Assembly: GCA_015485455.1 (NCBI GenBank)
Contig: WFTN01000515.1
Location: 1 to 8,200, forward strand
Source: Planctomycetota bacterium
GTDB lineage: Bacteria > Planctomycetota > GCA-002687715 > DRQF01
Direction: 5' to 3'
Length of the DNA stretch: 8,200 bases
Each line of letters opens with the position of its first letter. Position 1 is the stretch's first letter. The notes under the pieces were generated by a model. That model was not told where the DNA came from. It saw only the letters and a list, made by a program, of their open reading frames with translations, and ran no database searches. Below are positions 1-7,778 of the stretch, one piece after another. The position numbers and the translations under genes were made by a program.

Positions 1-459
1 GATTTGTTCGCCATTGAAGTCAGCAACACCGAAGCGCTCTGGATCATGAACTTCCTTAACCAAGATCTTGGCACCCTTTTCTTGGGCACGAAAATCGTCG
101 GCAGCTTGAGCGATATTGCCTTCGATAATGTTGTCACCAAGAATGACACAAATCTTTTCACCAGCGGCGAAATGTTCGGCCAAGCCAAGAGCATCGGCGA
201 TACCACCTTCCCCTTCTTGGTAAGTGTAATTCACGTGCTTCAAGCCGAAGTCTTTGCCATTACCCAACAGGCGCAAGAAATCTCCAGCACCGTTTCCGCC
301 GGTCACGATCAAGATATCATCAATGCCAGCGTTCACGAGGCACTGAATCGGATAGTAGATCATAGGCTTGTCGTAGACAGGCAATAGATGTTTGTTCGTC
401 ACTTTTGTCGCTGGATGAAGCCTGGAGCCAAGTCCACCGGCGAGGATAATACCCTTCAT
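1..459 (-). CDS. rmlA: Glucose-1-phosphate thymidylyltransferase, N-terminal part (runs off window)
   Basis: This cytoplasmic enzyme would join dTTP and glucose-1-phosphate to give dTDP-glucose, the first step towards dTDP-rhamnose and related sugars. The 153 visible residues begin MKGIILAGGLGSRLHP, the nucleotide-binding loop of sugar-phosphate nucleotidyltransferases. LLPVYDKPMIYYP follows at about residues 25-37, then EGEGGIADALGLAEHF near 82-97 and the metal-binding LGDN near 108-111. The KPMIYYP block is typical of RmlA/RfbA rather than of GalU or ManC. The family is usually 240-290 residues, so about half is missing beyond position 1. The ATG overlaps the stop of the preceding epimerase by 4 nt (ATGA), and a GGGAG site lies 7 nt upstream, which settles the start. 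Translational coupling is likely. A thymidylyltransferase for another sugar-1-phosphate is possible, since the sugar-binding half is largely unseen. Confidence 0.87.
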   Translation of the reverse strand, partial: MKGIILAGGLGSRLHPATKVTNKHLLPVYDKPMIYYPIQCLVNAGIDDILIVTGGNGAGDFLRLLGNGKDFGLKHVNYTYQEGEGGIADALGLAEHFAAGEKICVILGDNIIEGNIAQAADDFRAQEKGAKILVKEVHDPERFGVADFNGEQI

Positions 460-1409
460 GAATTCTCTCCCGACATGCTCTCCTGATACCAAGCGATCGT
501 GCGCTCCAAGCCTTCCTTGAGATCCACAAGAGGCTCATATCCGAGCACCTCTTTCGCCAGATCAATGGAAGCCAGACTATGCAACACGTCTCCTGCCCTC
601 GGGGGCTGATAGTCGATTTCTGCTTTTTGTCCTAGAACTTCGGCAATGGTGTGAATCAACTGATTCACGGTGATGCGTTCACCAATACCACAGTTGAACA
701 CCATTCCGGAAGCATTTGGTGATTCCATGGCACAAATGTTGGCGGAAATCACGTTGTCGATATGGGTAAAATCGCGAGATTGCTCACCATCGCCGTAAAC
801 AGTGGGCTTCTCCCCTGCCAAGAGCCTGGTAATGAATTTCGGGATCGCCGCGGCGTAATCGGACTCTGGACTCTGCCGTGGGCCAAATACGTTGAAATAC
901 CGCAACGACACGGTTTCCAAGCCGAATCCACCAGCAAAAACTTGAAGGAGATGCTCACTGTGCAACTTGTCGGCAGCGTAGGGACTTTTCGGTGCTGGCA
1001 ACATGTGCTCAATTTTAGGCAGGGTCGGGCTCTCGCCGTAGGCCGAAGAAGATGCGGCAAAAACAAGCCGTTTCACCCCTGCTTCTTGAGCTGCCATAAG
1101 GACATTCAGCGTTCCCCGTGAATTAGCTTCGTGACTTCCCACGGGATCTGCCATGGACCGCGGAACACTGGGGACAGCAGCCTCATGCAGAACGTATTCG
1201 ATGCCTTGCATGGCCACCTTAAGGGCATCTGGGTCACAAATATCAGCTTCGATGACGGTCAGAAGATTGGGATCGAGATGAGCCAAATTTTCGCGTCTCC
1301 CAGAGCTAAAGTTGTCGTAGACCACAACTTCATCTCCTCTTGCGATGAGGGCGTCCGCCAAATTTGAGCCAATAAATCCGGCACCGCCAGTGATGAGTAT
1401 TTTCGCCAC
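456..1409 (-). CDS. NAD-dependent UDP-sugar 4-epimerase, GalE/WbpP-like extended SDR
   Basis: A 317-residue extended short-chain dehydrogenase/reductase, expected to invert C4 of a UDP-hexose through a transient 4-keto intermediate with bound NAD. It has the Rossmann motif TGGAGFIG at residues 7-14, the SSSAYG serine block at about 120-125, and the catalytic pair Tyr144/Lys148 in SPYAADK. The segments VPRSMADP, RYFNVFGPRQ and YAAAIPKF resemble WbpP/TviC-type UDP-GlcNAc or UDP-GlcNAcA 4-epimerases and also GalE-like proteins, so the substrate is not settled. The GTG at 1409 is preferred because AGGA (1420-1417) sits 7 nt ahead of it. A TTG at 1412 directly after the wecB stop would add one residue but leaves only 4 nt of spacing. 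The 3' end overlaps rmlA by 4 nt. With a WbpA/TviB-type dehydrogenase in the same operon, a UDP-GalNAc or UDP-GalNAcA product is an attractive inference. Confidence 0.87.
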   Translation of the reverse strand: MAKILITGGAGFIGSNLADALIARGDEVVVYDNFSSGRRENLAHLDPNLLTVIEADICDPDALKVAMQGIEYVLHEAAVPSVPRSMADPVGSHEANSRGTLNVLMAAQEAGVKRLVFAASSSAYGESPTLPKIEHMLPAPKSPYAADKLHSEHLLQVFAGGFGLETVSLRYFNVFGPRQSPESDYAAAIPKFITRLLAGEKPTVYGDGEQSRDFTHIDNVISANICAMESPNASGMVFNCGIGERITVNQLIHTIAEVLGQKAEIDYQPPRAGDVLHSLASIDLAKEVLGYEPLVDLKEGLERTIAWYQESMSGENS

Positions 1410-1412
1410 CAA

Positions 1413-2513
1413 TCAGTCCTTTCTCAATGCCTGGGCAATGGTGTCAATGATTCTTTCAGCCGCCCGCCCATCCCAGTATTGTGGAACGTCAGGCTTCTCA
1501 GTTTCGCCACGTACAATGGCGAGCGCTTTTTCTTTAATCAACTCAGGATCGACCCCGACCAAAGTATTGCAGCCAACTGCAATGGTGACGGGTCTTTCTG
1601 TGTTCTCACGTAGTGTAAGACATGGCACACCCAAGATCGTAGCTTCCTCTTGAATGCCACCGGAATCAGTCAAGATCATCCCGGCGGACGATTGAAGCTT
1701 CAGGAAGTCCAAGTAGCCGATTGGTTCTAAGAGTTTGATGGAATCTGGCACTGTCAGGCCAAACTCAGCGATACGAGCCCGAGTCCGCGGATGAACCGGG
1801 AAGACCAAGGTAGCATCTTCGGCAATGCGGCAAAGAGCGCCCCAAATCGCCGTGAAGTTTTGGCGATCATCCACGTTGGACGGGCGATGCAAAGTAAGAA
1901 CACCATAGAATTTTTCCTCGAGATCCAAGCCCCGGAGAATCTCTGACTTGTCTGCTTTCGCCTTGCTCCGCAAAAGTGTATCGATCATGACGTTGCCAAC
2001 GAAGTGAACCTTGGCATCATCAACCCCTTCCGCTTTCAAATTGTCGATGCCGCTCTGTTCCGTCACGAAAAGCATGTCGCTTATGCAATCTGTCAAAACA
2101 CGATTGACTTCTTCAGGCATGCGGCGGTCAAAACTCCGCAACCCAGCTTCAACGTGCACCACAGGAATATGCAGCTTGCTGGCAACCATGGCGCAGGCAA
2201 TCGTCGAATTGACGTCGCCCACCACAAGAAGAACGTCTGGCTTGGAATCTTGGATGTGCTTCTCGAAGCGCACCATAACCTCGGCGGTCTGCACAGCGTG
2301 ACTCCCAGAACCGACTCCCAGATTGGCATGGGGTTCGGGGATCTCTAATTCGTCGAAGAACAGGTCAGACATGTTCTTGTCATAGTGCTGACCGGTGTGA
2401 ACGATTTCGAAAAAGACATCGCCCCGCTTTTCGGCTGCCCAGGCCAATGGAGCGATCTTCATGAAGTTGGGGCGAGCACCAACGATGGCGCAAATATGTA
2501 GGGGCTTTTTCAT
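1413..2513 (-). CDS. wecB: UDP-N-acetylglucosamine 2-epimerase (non-hydrolysing)
   Basis: It interconverts UDP-GlcNAc and UDP-ManNAc in the cytoplasm, supplying ManNAc or its uronate for surface polysaccharide. The 366-residue protein has the GT-B-like fold signature of the family. Visible motifs are VGARPNFMK (Arg14, Lys19), VVGDVNST with Asp100, HVEAGLRS with Glu122, RMPEEVNR at 131-138, TLHRPSN with His209, DSGGIQEE at 283-290 and RENTERPVT at 302-310. These include the positions known as catalytic or UDP-binding in E. coli WecB. Length is normal for the family. The ATG at 2513 overlaps the stop of the preceding epimerase (ATGA), pointing to coupling; no strong Shine-Dalgarno site is visible. 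A TTG at 2543 would add ten residues unlike the family's N-terminus, so I reject it. No hydrolysing-epimerase or kinase domain is present. Confidence 0.94.
   Translation of the reverse strand: MKKPLHICAIVGARPNFMKIAPLAWAAEKRGDVFFEIVHTGQHYDKNMSDLFFDELEIPEPHANLGVGSGSHAVQTAEVMVRFEKHIQDSKPDVLLVVGDVNSTIACAMVASKLHIPVVHVEAGLRSFDRRMPEEVNRVLTDCISDMLFVTEQSGIDNLKAEGVDDAKVHFVGNVMIDTLLRSKAKADKSEILRGLDLEEKFYGVLTLHRPSNVDDRQNFTAIWGALCRIAEDATLVFPVHPRTRARIAEFGLTVPDSIKLLEPIGYLDFLKLQSSAGMILTDSGGIQEEATILGVPCLTLRENTERPVTIAVGCNTLVGVDPELIKEKALAIVRGETEKPDVPQYWDGRAAERIIDTIAQALRKD
1417..1420 (-). promoter_or_regulatory. Ribosome binding site AGGA for the GalE/WbpP-like gene
   Basis: AGGA sits at the very end of wecB, 7 nt ahead of GTG 1409 but only 4 nt ahead of the alternative TTG at 1412. 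The spacing favours the GTG start. Confidence 0.55.
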
Positions 2514-3469
2514 GGGTTGTTCTTCACGTTCTCTAGATACCAAGCAACGAAATGGTTGACGCCAGTTTTAACGTCCGTGCTCGGAGCATATCTGAGTTCT
2601 TCTTTCGCCCGGCTGATGTCCGCAAATGTTCTCGGCACGTCACCAGGTTGTTCCGGGCGTTGATCAATAATGGCTTTTTTACCCAAAGCATCCGCGATGA
2701 CAGCGATGAGTTCCCTCAGTTCGATTGTCTGGGATTCTCCCAAATTGTAGACGTGGAAACCGGCGCAAGAATCCATAGCCTTGGTGACGCCGTCGATGAT
2801 GTCTGCCACGAAGGTGTAGTCACGCCTTGTAGTGCCGTCGCCAAACATCGGTAGCGACTTACCTTCATCAATCAGGCGTGCAAACTTGTGGATCGCCATC
2901 TCTGGCCGTTGTCTCGGGCCATAGACAGTAAAGAAGCGCAAACAGGTGATATCCAAACCATGGATGTGATGATAGGTATGCGACAAGAGCTCCCCCGCCT
3001 TCTTCGTAGCGGCATAGGGCGAGACAGGATGGTCAACCACGTCATCTTCGTGAAATGGAACTTTCTCGTTGGCACCATAAACGGAGCTTGATGAAGCAAA
3101 CACGATCTTCTTGACGCCAACTTTGATGGCTTCGTCGTAAAGATTCACCGTGCCTCGAAGATTGACATCAACATAGAGACCCGGGTTATCGAGAGATGGC
3201 CGCACACCAGCCATGGCGGCCAGGTGAACAATCTGATGGATGGGCCCATCAAAACAAGCAGCCACATCAGCCCGGTTGCGCAGATCACCTTCAATGAGGG
3301 TGTAAGCCGACGATTTTTGGTGCTCAGAGATGTTGCCTCGCTTGATGGAGGGATCATAGAAGTCGTTGAAATTGTCAAAACAGACAACTTCATCACCCCG
3401 CTCTAAGAGGCGATCGACCAAATGCGAGCCAATGAAACCGGCTCCTCCAGTAACAAGAATGCGAGACAT
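2510..3469 (-). CDS. NAD-dependent epimerase, probable UDP-glucuronate 4-epimerase
   Basis: A 319-residue extended SDR expected to convert UDP-glucuronate to UDP-galacturonate. It has TGGAGFIG at residues 7-14, a DNFNDFYDP block at about 32-40, AAMAGVRPSLDNP at 84-96, SSSSVYG at 126-132 and the catalytic pair Tyr152/Lys156 in SPYAATKK. RFFTVYGPRQRPEMA at 178-192 closely follows the RFFTVYGP..RPDMA signature of UDP-glucuronate 4-epimerases. FDNFNDFYD after the first beta-alpha-beta unit is also characteristic of that group. The ATG at 3469 is chosen because the Rossmann motif starts six residues later, as usual; the frame stays open upstream to 3508 only within the end of the dehydrogenase gene. 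GGAGG (3487-3483) lies a rather long 13 nt upstream. The gap to the dehydrogenase gene is 7 nt and the 3' end overlaps wecB by 4 nt. The substrate is inferred from motifs. Confidence 0.86.
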   Translation of the reverse strand: MSRILVTGGAGFIGSHLVDRLLERGDEVVCFDNFNDFYDPSIKRGNISEHQKSSAYTLIEGDLRNRADVAACFDGPIHQIVHLAAMAGVRPSLDNPGLYVDVNLRGTVNLYDEAIKVGVKKIVFASSSSVYGANEKVPFHEDDVVDHPVSPYAATKKAGELLSHTYHHIHGLDITCLRFFTVYGPRQRPEMAIHKFARLIDEGKSLPMFGDGTTRRDYTFVADIIDGVTKAMDSCAGFHVYNLGESQTIELRELIAVIADALGKKAIIDQRPEQPGDVPRTFADISRAKEELRYAPSTDVKTGVNHFVAWYLENVKNNP

Positions 3470-3476
3470 GCTGTGC

Positions 3477-4790
3477 TCAAAGCCTCCGAATCTTGTCGGG
3501 TGCATCAATCCCTGCTGTCAGGTTTCTGGCATCCACGACTTTTTGAGAGTGCTCAACGATCATCGAAGCATCAAAACAACTATGGTCGGTGGCGATCACC
3601 GTACAATCTGCCTTGCTTAGCTCCTCTGCGGTGAGCTCAACTTTGGCAGTCCCCTTTGCTGCGGGATTATCGGCATCAACGAAAGGATCACAGAAAACGA
3701 CTTCTGCTCCGTCCTCTGTAAGCAGACGAATCATGTCGATGGCCGGAGCTTCTCGACAATCGTTGACATCTTTTTTGTAAGCCAAACCCATGACCAACAC
3801 GCGGGAACCGTTCACGGCCTTTTTGTCTTCGTTTAGGCTGGCTGCCACTTTGTCGACAACATACTCGGGCATGAAACTGTTGATCTCATCAGCGAGCTCA
3901 ATGAAGCGCGCATGATAGTTCAGAGTCTTGAGCTTCCAACTTAAGTAATGGGGGTCGATGGGAATGCAGTGGCCCCCTAAACCAGGCCCAGGCCAAAACG
4001 GCATGAAACCGAAAGGCTTCGTGGCTGCGGCTTGGATCACTTCCCAAACGTTAACCTTCAATTTGTCGCAGATGATGGCCAGCTCGTTCACCAAGCCGAT
4101 GTTCACACTGCGAAAGGTGTTCTCAAGTAGTTTCACCATTTCAGCAGCTTGGGTGGAAGTGACTTCAACCACTTCGTTGACTGCATGGCTGTACAGGGCA
4201 TTGGCGGCGGCGACGCAGTTGGGCGTAACTCCACCAACAACCTTGGGGGTGTTTCGGGTGTTAAAACGAGGATTCCCCGGATCAACACGTTCAGGAGAGA
4301 ACGCCAAAAAGAAATCTTCTCCGACTTTCAATCCGGTTTCATGCAGACGGGGCAAAATGACTTCATCTGTTGTGCCTGGATAAGTGGTGCTCTCCAAGAC
4401 AACAAGCTGGCCACTGCGAAGATTCTTCGCCACCTCTTCCGTTGCCGCGACAATGTAGGAGATGTCCGGATCCTTTGACTTCCTCAGTGGTGTAGGAACG
4501 CAAATTGAGATTGCGTCCACTTCACCTAAGATCGGTCCAGGAAGGGAAGCCATGATCAGGCCTTTGTCGACGAGCTCTTTCAACTCATCGCCATCGACGT
4601 CACCGATATAGCTTTCGCCTCGATTGATTTGGGCAACTCTTTCCGGAGAGACGTCGATGCCAACGGCTCGGATTCCGGCTTTGCCAAATTCAACAGCAAG
4701 CGGAAGTCCAACATAGCCCATTCCGAGAATGGCCACTCTGGCTTCCTTGTTCTTGATCTTCTCGATCAGCTTGTCTGCGATTTCAGTCAT
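3477..4790 (-). CDS. wbpA: UDP-sugar 6-dehydrogenase, WbpA/TviB type (probably UDP-GlcNAc 6-dehydrogenase)
   Basis: It oxidises the C6 hydroxyl of a UDP-hexose to a carboxylate with two NAD+, giving a UDP-uronate. The 437-residue protein has three expected domains. The N-terminal NAD domain carries ILGMGYVGLPLA at 21-32, followed by CVPTP near 97-101. The middle dimerisation helix contains AEMVKLLENTFR at 216-227. The C-terminal UDP-binding domain contains MGLAYKKDVNDCREAPA at 334-350. The catalytic cysteine is Cys275 in GPGLGGHCIPIDPHYL. The KPFGFMPFWPGPGLGGHCIPIDP block is typical of the WbpA/TviB-like UDP-GlcNAc dehydrogenases and unlike WecC or the short bacterial Ugd. UDP-glucose remains possible because uxs and the GAE-like gene in the same operon both need UDP-glucuronate. 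ATG 4790 is preceded by AGGA (4805-4802), 11 nt away. The gap to glmS is 19 nt, the largest inside the operon. Confidence 0.92.
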   Translation of the reverse strand: MTEIADKLIEKIKNKEARVAILGMGYVGLPLAVEFGKAGIRAVGIDVSPERVAQINRGESYIGDVDGDELKELVDKGLIMASLPGPILGEVDAISICVPTPLRKSKDPDISYIVAATEEVAKNLRSGQLVVLESTTYPGTTDEVILPRLHETGLKVGEDFFLAFSPERVDPGNPRFNTRNTPKVVGGVTPNCVAAANALYSHAVNEVVEVTSTQAAEMVKLLENTFRSVNIGLVNELAIICDKLKVNVWEVIQAAATKPFGFMPFWPGPGLGGHCIPIDPHYLSWKLKTLNYHARFIELADEINSFMPEYVVDKVAASLNEDKKAVNGSRVLVMGLAYKKDVNDCREAPAIDMIRLLTEDGAEVVFCDPFVDADNPAAKGTAKVELTAEELSKADCTVIATDHSCFDASMIVEHSQKVVDARNLTAGIDAPDKIRRL

Positions 4791-4809
4791 CGATATATGG
4801 ATCCTTTGT

Positions 4810-6642
4810 CTACTCGACTGTGACGCTCTTAGCCAAATTTCGTGGTTGGTCTACATCGCATCCGCGTTCGTGGGCTACGAAGTAAGACAGAAGTTGAAGT
4901 GGGACGACGTTAATGATGGGGCTCAAGAATTCGTCAACCTCGGGAACGTAAATAACATCATCTGCCACTTCCTTGATGTCTTCATCGCCAGCATTAGCAA
5001 TGACAATCATCTTGGCATCTCGCACCCGTGCTTCTTCCACATTCGTGACGATCTTGTCATAGATCGCGCTCTTGGTGCAAATCGCTACAACGGGGAGTTT
5101 TTCATCCAGAAGAGCGATCGGACCATGTTTCATTTCGCCAGCGGGATAACCCTCAGCGTGAATATAGGAGATCTCTTTTAGCTTCAAGGCGCCCTCGAGA
5201 GCGATGGGATAGTTCACTCCCCTGCCGATGAAGAGGAAATCCTGGGCGCTCACGTACTTAAGTGCAACCTTTCGAACGTGGTTCTCGGTTTGCAAGACGG
5301 ACTCCACTGCTTTGGGCAAATGGCGAATCTTGCGGCAATGTTCTTGGACATCTTCTTTGGTCAAGACACCTCGAACCCGTCCAAGCTTGATGGACAGAAG
5401 CAGTAAGGCCACTAACTGACTCACGAATGCCTTCGTGGACGCAACACCAATCTCTGGCCCGGCGTGAGTCATGATGGTGCCATCAGATTCCCGTACGATG
5501 GTCGAGCCAATGACATTGCAAACACCAACAATACTGCATCCAGCTTCTCTGGCCATGCGCATGGCGGCAATGGTGTCAGCCGTTTCCCCAGACTGACTGA
5601 TAGCGATCATCAAGCCGCCTTTTTCAAGGACGGGACTGCGGTAACGCAACTCGGAGGCATAGTCGACGTCCACGGGAATGCGCGCGAACTGCTCGATGTA
5701 GAATTTAGCGACTTGCCCCGCATGCCAGGAAGTGCCACAGGCGATAATGTTCACCCGTTTGATCTCGCGGATGTCGTCGTCCGACAAAGCGAGCTCCTCC
5801 AAGCGCACTTCACCTTCTTCTTCATCTAAACGTCCGAGTAAGGTGTCCGAAATGACTGTCGGTTGCTCATGAATCTCTTTCAGCATGAAGTGGGGATAGC
5901 CACCTCGTTCTGCTTGTGACAAAGACCAGGATATCTTGGTAGGCACAAACTCGACAGGTTCTCCCTGAGCATTTTGAATGGCAACGGATTCTCGGCGGAT
6001 AGTGGCGATATCTCCATCATCCAAATATACAACCGTTGTTGTTTGATCCATCACGGCAGTGACGTCAGAGGCGAGGAAGTTCTCTCCATCGCCAAGGCCA
6101 ACAACCAGGGGACAATCTTTGCGCGCCCCGACAATAAGCTCAGGTTCATCAGCGTGCATCACACCGATGGCATAGGCTCCTTGCAAGCGTTGAATCGATG
6201 CGTGGACGGCTTCTGTGAGATTACCCGAGAAATTACTTTGCACCAAGTGTGCAATGACTTCGCTATCTGTGTCCGAAGCGAACTCATGGCCGGCATCTTG
6301 GAGTTCCTTCCGGAGTTCGCGAAAGTTCTCAATAATTCCATTGTGAACAACAACAATGCGACCGCTGCCGTCTCTGTGTGGATGCGCGTTGACCTCAGTT
6401 GGCCGCCCATGGGTCGCCCAACGGGTATGCCCCAAACCGGTGCCACCCATGAGGCCACTGTTGCCCAAAGTGCTTTCCAGGTTCGAGAGTTTGCCGACCT
6501 CGCGCATCGTCTCAATCGCGCCATCTTTGATGATGGCAACACCAGCACTGTCATAACCCCGATACTCGAGGCGTTTCAGGCTTTCGATCAAGATGCGAGG
6601 CGCATCAGCTCCGGCAGTCACACAGCCAACAATTCCGCACAA
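4810..6642 (-). CDS. glmS: Glutamine--fructose-6-phosphate aminotransferase (isomerizing)
   Basis: It makes glucosamine-6-phosphate from fructose-6-phosphate and glutamine, the entry step to UDP-GlcNAc for peptidoglycan, lipopolysaccharide and this operon's amino sugars. The 610-residue length matches GlmS. The N-terminal class II glutaminase domain has CGIVGCV from residue 2, YRGYDSAGVA at 27-36, HTRWATHG at 72-79, NGIIEN at 101-106 and SDTDSE at 123-128. The first SIS domain has CGTSWHAG at 302-309 and SQSGETADT at 349-357. The second has LKLKEISYIHAEGYPAGEMKHG, containing Glu490 and His506, and the end LAKSVTVE with Lys604. Cys2 must become the N-terminal nucleophile after removal of the initiator, so the start has to be the codon just before it, which is TTG. 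GGGAG (6655-6651) lies 8 nt upstream. Only 3 nt separate it from uxs, leaving no room for a glmS ribozyme directly upstream. Confidence 0.97.
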   Translation of the reverse strand: MCGIVGCVTAGADAPRILIESLKRLEYRGYDSAGVAIIKDGAIETMREVGKLSNLESTLGNSGLMGGTGLGHTRWATHGRPTEVNAHPHRDGSGRIVVVHNGIIENFRELRKELQDAGHEFASDTDSEVIAHLVQSNFSGNLTEAVHASIQRLQGAYAIGVMHADEPELIVGARKDCPLVVGLGDGENFLASDVTAVMDQTTTVVYLDDGDIATIRRESVAIQNAQGEPVEFVPTKISWSLSQAERGGYPHFMLKEIHEQPTVISDTLLGRLDEEEGEVRLEELALSDDDIREIKRVNIIACGTSWHAGQVAKFYIEQFARIPVDVDYASELRYRSPVLEKGGLMIAISQSGETADTIAAMRMAREAGCSIVGVCNVIGSTIVRESDGTIMTHAGPEIGVASTKAFVSQLVALLLLSIKLGRVRGVLTKEDVQEHCRKIRHLPKAVESVLQTENHVRKVALKYVSAQDFLFIGRGVNYPIALEGALKLKEISYIHAEGYPAGEMKHGPIALLDEKLPVVAICTKSAIYDKIVTNVEEARVRDAKMIVIANAGDEDIKEVADDVIYVPEVDEFLSPIINVVPLQLLSYFVAHERGCDVDQPRNLAKSVTVE

Positions 6643-6645
6643 AGG

Positions 6646-7611
6646 TCAATCTCCCTTACTTGCCGATTTGGCTTCATTCTTAATGCATTGCGCGAAGTAG
6701 GCGAGGGTCTCTTTCAAGCCATCTTCCAACTTCACTTTTGGCTCCCACCCCAATATGGAGCGAGCCCGCGTGATATCTGGTTGTCGTACTTTAGGGTCAT
6801 CTTCGGGAAGCGGCATGTTGATGATCTTGCTCTTGCTCTCCGTGAGGCGAATGACCTCTTCGGCGAACTGGGTGATAGTGATCTCCGCAGGATTCCCGAT
6901 ATTCACAGGATCGGCCTCGTCACTCATCAAGAGACGATAGATGCCATCCACAAGATCAGAGACAAAGCAGAAGCTTCGAGTTTGGGAACCATCCCCGAAG
7001 ACAGTTATGTCTTTTCCCGTTAAAGCTTGACCCGCAAAGGCAGGCAAAGCACGGCCATCATTGAGACGCATCCTTGGTCCGTAGGTATTGAAGATACGAA
7101 TAATACGAGTCTCGACACCGTGATAGCGATGATAGGCCATGGTCATGGCTTCGGCGAATCGCTTGGCTTCATCGTAGACCCCACGGGGTCCCACAGGATT
7201 CACGTTGCCCCAATAGTCTTCCTGCTGAGGGTGAATCAATGGATCACCATAGACCTCCGAAGTCGAGGCGATCAAAAGACGGGCTTTTTTCTTCTTTGCC
7301 AATCCCAGGACTTTGTGGGTGCCCAAACTGCCGACCTTCAAGGTCTGGATGGGCAATTCGAGGTAGTCAAGTGGGCTTGCAGGAGAAGCAAAGTGCAAAA
7401 TGTAATCAACATTGCCCTCGACATAGACAAAATTCGTCACGTCGTGGTGCACAAATTCAAACCGTGGATTTCCCATCAAATGAGCAATATTATCCATATT
7501 ACCCGTGATGAGGTTGTCCATGCAGACAACATCAAAGTCCCGGTTGATAAATAGATCACACAGATGGGAGCCCAAGAAACCGGCTCCGCCGGTGATCAAA
7601 ACGCGTTCCAT
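6646..7611 (-). CDS. uxs: UDP-glucuronate decarboxylase (UDP-xylose synthase)
   Basis: An extended SDR of 321 residues that oxidises UDP-glucuronate at C4, decarboxylates it and reduces the intermediate to UDP-xylose with bound NAD. It has TGGAGFLG at residues 7-14, HFASPASP at 73-80, [10 protein letters not shown] at 115-124 with Ser118/Glu119, and RGVYDEAKR with Tyr146/Lys150. [10 protein letters not shown] (172-181) and [10 protein letters not shown] with Arg276 follow. SEVYGDP together with RGVYDEAKR is the hallmark of the Uxs family and separates it from GalE, RmlB and GAE. No membrane segment is seen, so a soluble enzyme is expected. ATG 7611 has GAGG (7623-7620) 8 nt upstream. This is the first gene of the operon, about 39 nt below the predicted transcription start. 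The last residues ([11 protein letters not shown]) are a polar tail. The glmS ribosome binding site is embedded in its last codons. Confidence 0.94.
   Translation of the reverse strand: MERVLITGGAGFLGSHLCDLFINRDFDVVCMDNLITGNMDNIAHLMGNPRFEFVHHDVTNFVYVEGNVDYILHFASPASPLDYLELPIQTLKVGSLGTHKVLGLAKKKKARLLIASTSEVYGDPLIHPQQEDYWGNVNPVGPRGVYDEAKRFAEAMTMAYHRYHGVETRIIRIFNTYGPRMRLNDGRALPAFAGQALTGKDITVFGDGSQTRSFCFVSDLVDGIYRLLMSDEADPVNIGNPAEITITQFAEEVIRLTESKSKIINMPLPEDDPKVRQPDITRARSILGWEPKVKLEDGLKETLAYFAQCIKNEAKSASKGD
6651..6655 (-). promoter_or_regulatory. Ribosome binding site GGGAG for glmS
   Basis: GGGAG on the minus strand lies 8 nt before the TTG at 6642 and inside the last codons of uxs. Together with the fixed need for Cys2 directly after the initiator, it supports TTG as the genuine start. 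Confidence 0.7.
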
Positions 7612-7656
7612 GTCCTAAACCTCGATTTTCACGGCGATTGTGGAGTCAAGGCGATG

Positions 7657-7684
7657 ATTATAGTCGTCCGTGGCTAGGACTCAA
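7657..7684 (-). promoter_or_regulatory. Sigma-70-like promoter for the operon
   Basis: The minus strand shows TTGAGT (7684-7679) as a -35 element, a 16-nt spacer and a perfect TATAAT (7662-7657) as a -10 element. Transcription would start near 7650, leaving a leader of about 39 nt before the uxs ATG with its GAGG site. The position directly ahead of the first gene of a closely spaced operon supports the call. It was read by eye only. Confidence 0.65.
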
Positions 7685-7742
7685 CTATCACTCCTCGACT
7701 CTCAGAATACACGCATGAATACCCACTCAAATCGTGTGCTCT

Positions 7743-7778
7743 TACAAACAAAAAGTGGCAAAAGCCGAAGACTCTTCG
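7743..7778 (-). terminator. Weak intrinsic terminator candidate for accC
   Basis: On the minus strand a 5-bp stem CGAAG/CTTCG with an AGT loop (7778-7766) is followed by GC, TTTT (7763-7760), GCCAC and a run TTTTTGTTTG. The stem is short and the T run interrupted. It would end accC transcription about 220 nt after its stop and upstream of the uxs promoter. The geometry is right but the strength is doubtful. Confidence 0.3.

Noticed and set aside
2511..2543. A longer wecB starting at TTG 2543 with ten extra residues.
   Set aside because: The ATG at 2513 overlaps the preceding stop as ATGA and gives the normal family N-terminus, so the extension lies in the end of the preceding gene.
3467..3508. 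A longer GAE-like protein starting at 3508.
   Set aside because: The extra 13 residues are encoded inside the end of the dehydrogenase gene and are not family-like. The ATG at 3469 puts the Rossmann motif at the usual place.
6643..6760. A glmS ribozyme/riboswitch ahead of glmS.
   Set aside because: Only 3 nt lie between uxs and glmS, and the upstream sequence is coding with conserved uxs protein sequence, so no space remains for the ribozyme.
5974..7023. A 349-codon open frame on the plus strand, followed by another of 175 codons (7027-7554).
   Set aside because: Both are antisense to glmS and uxs, whose families are certain. The translations show no recognisable domain, and such long antisense frames arise from codon bias of the real genes.
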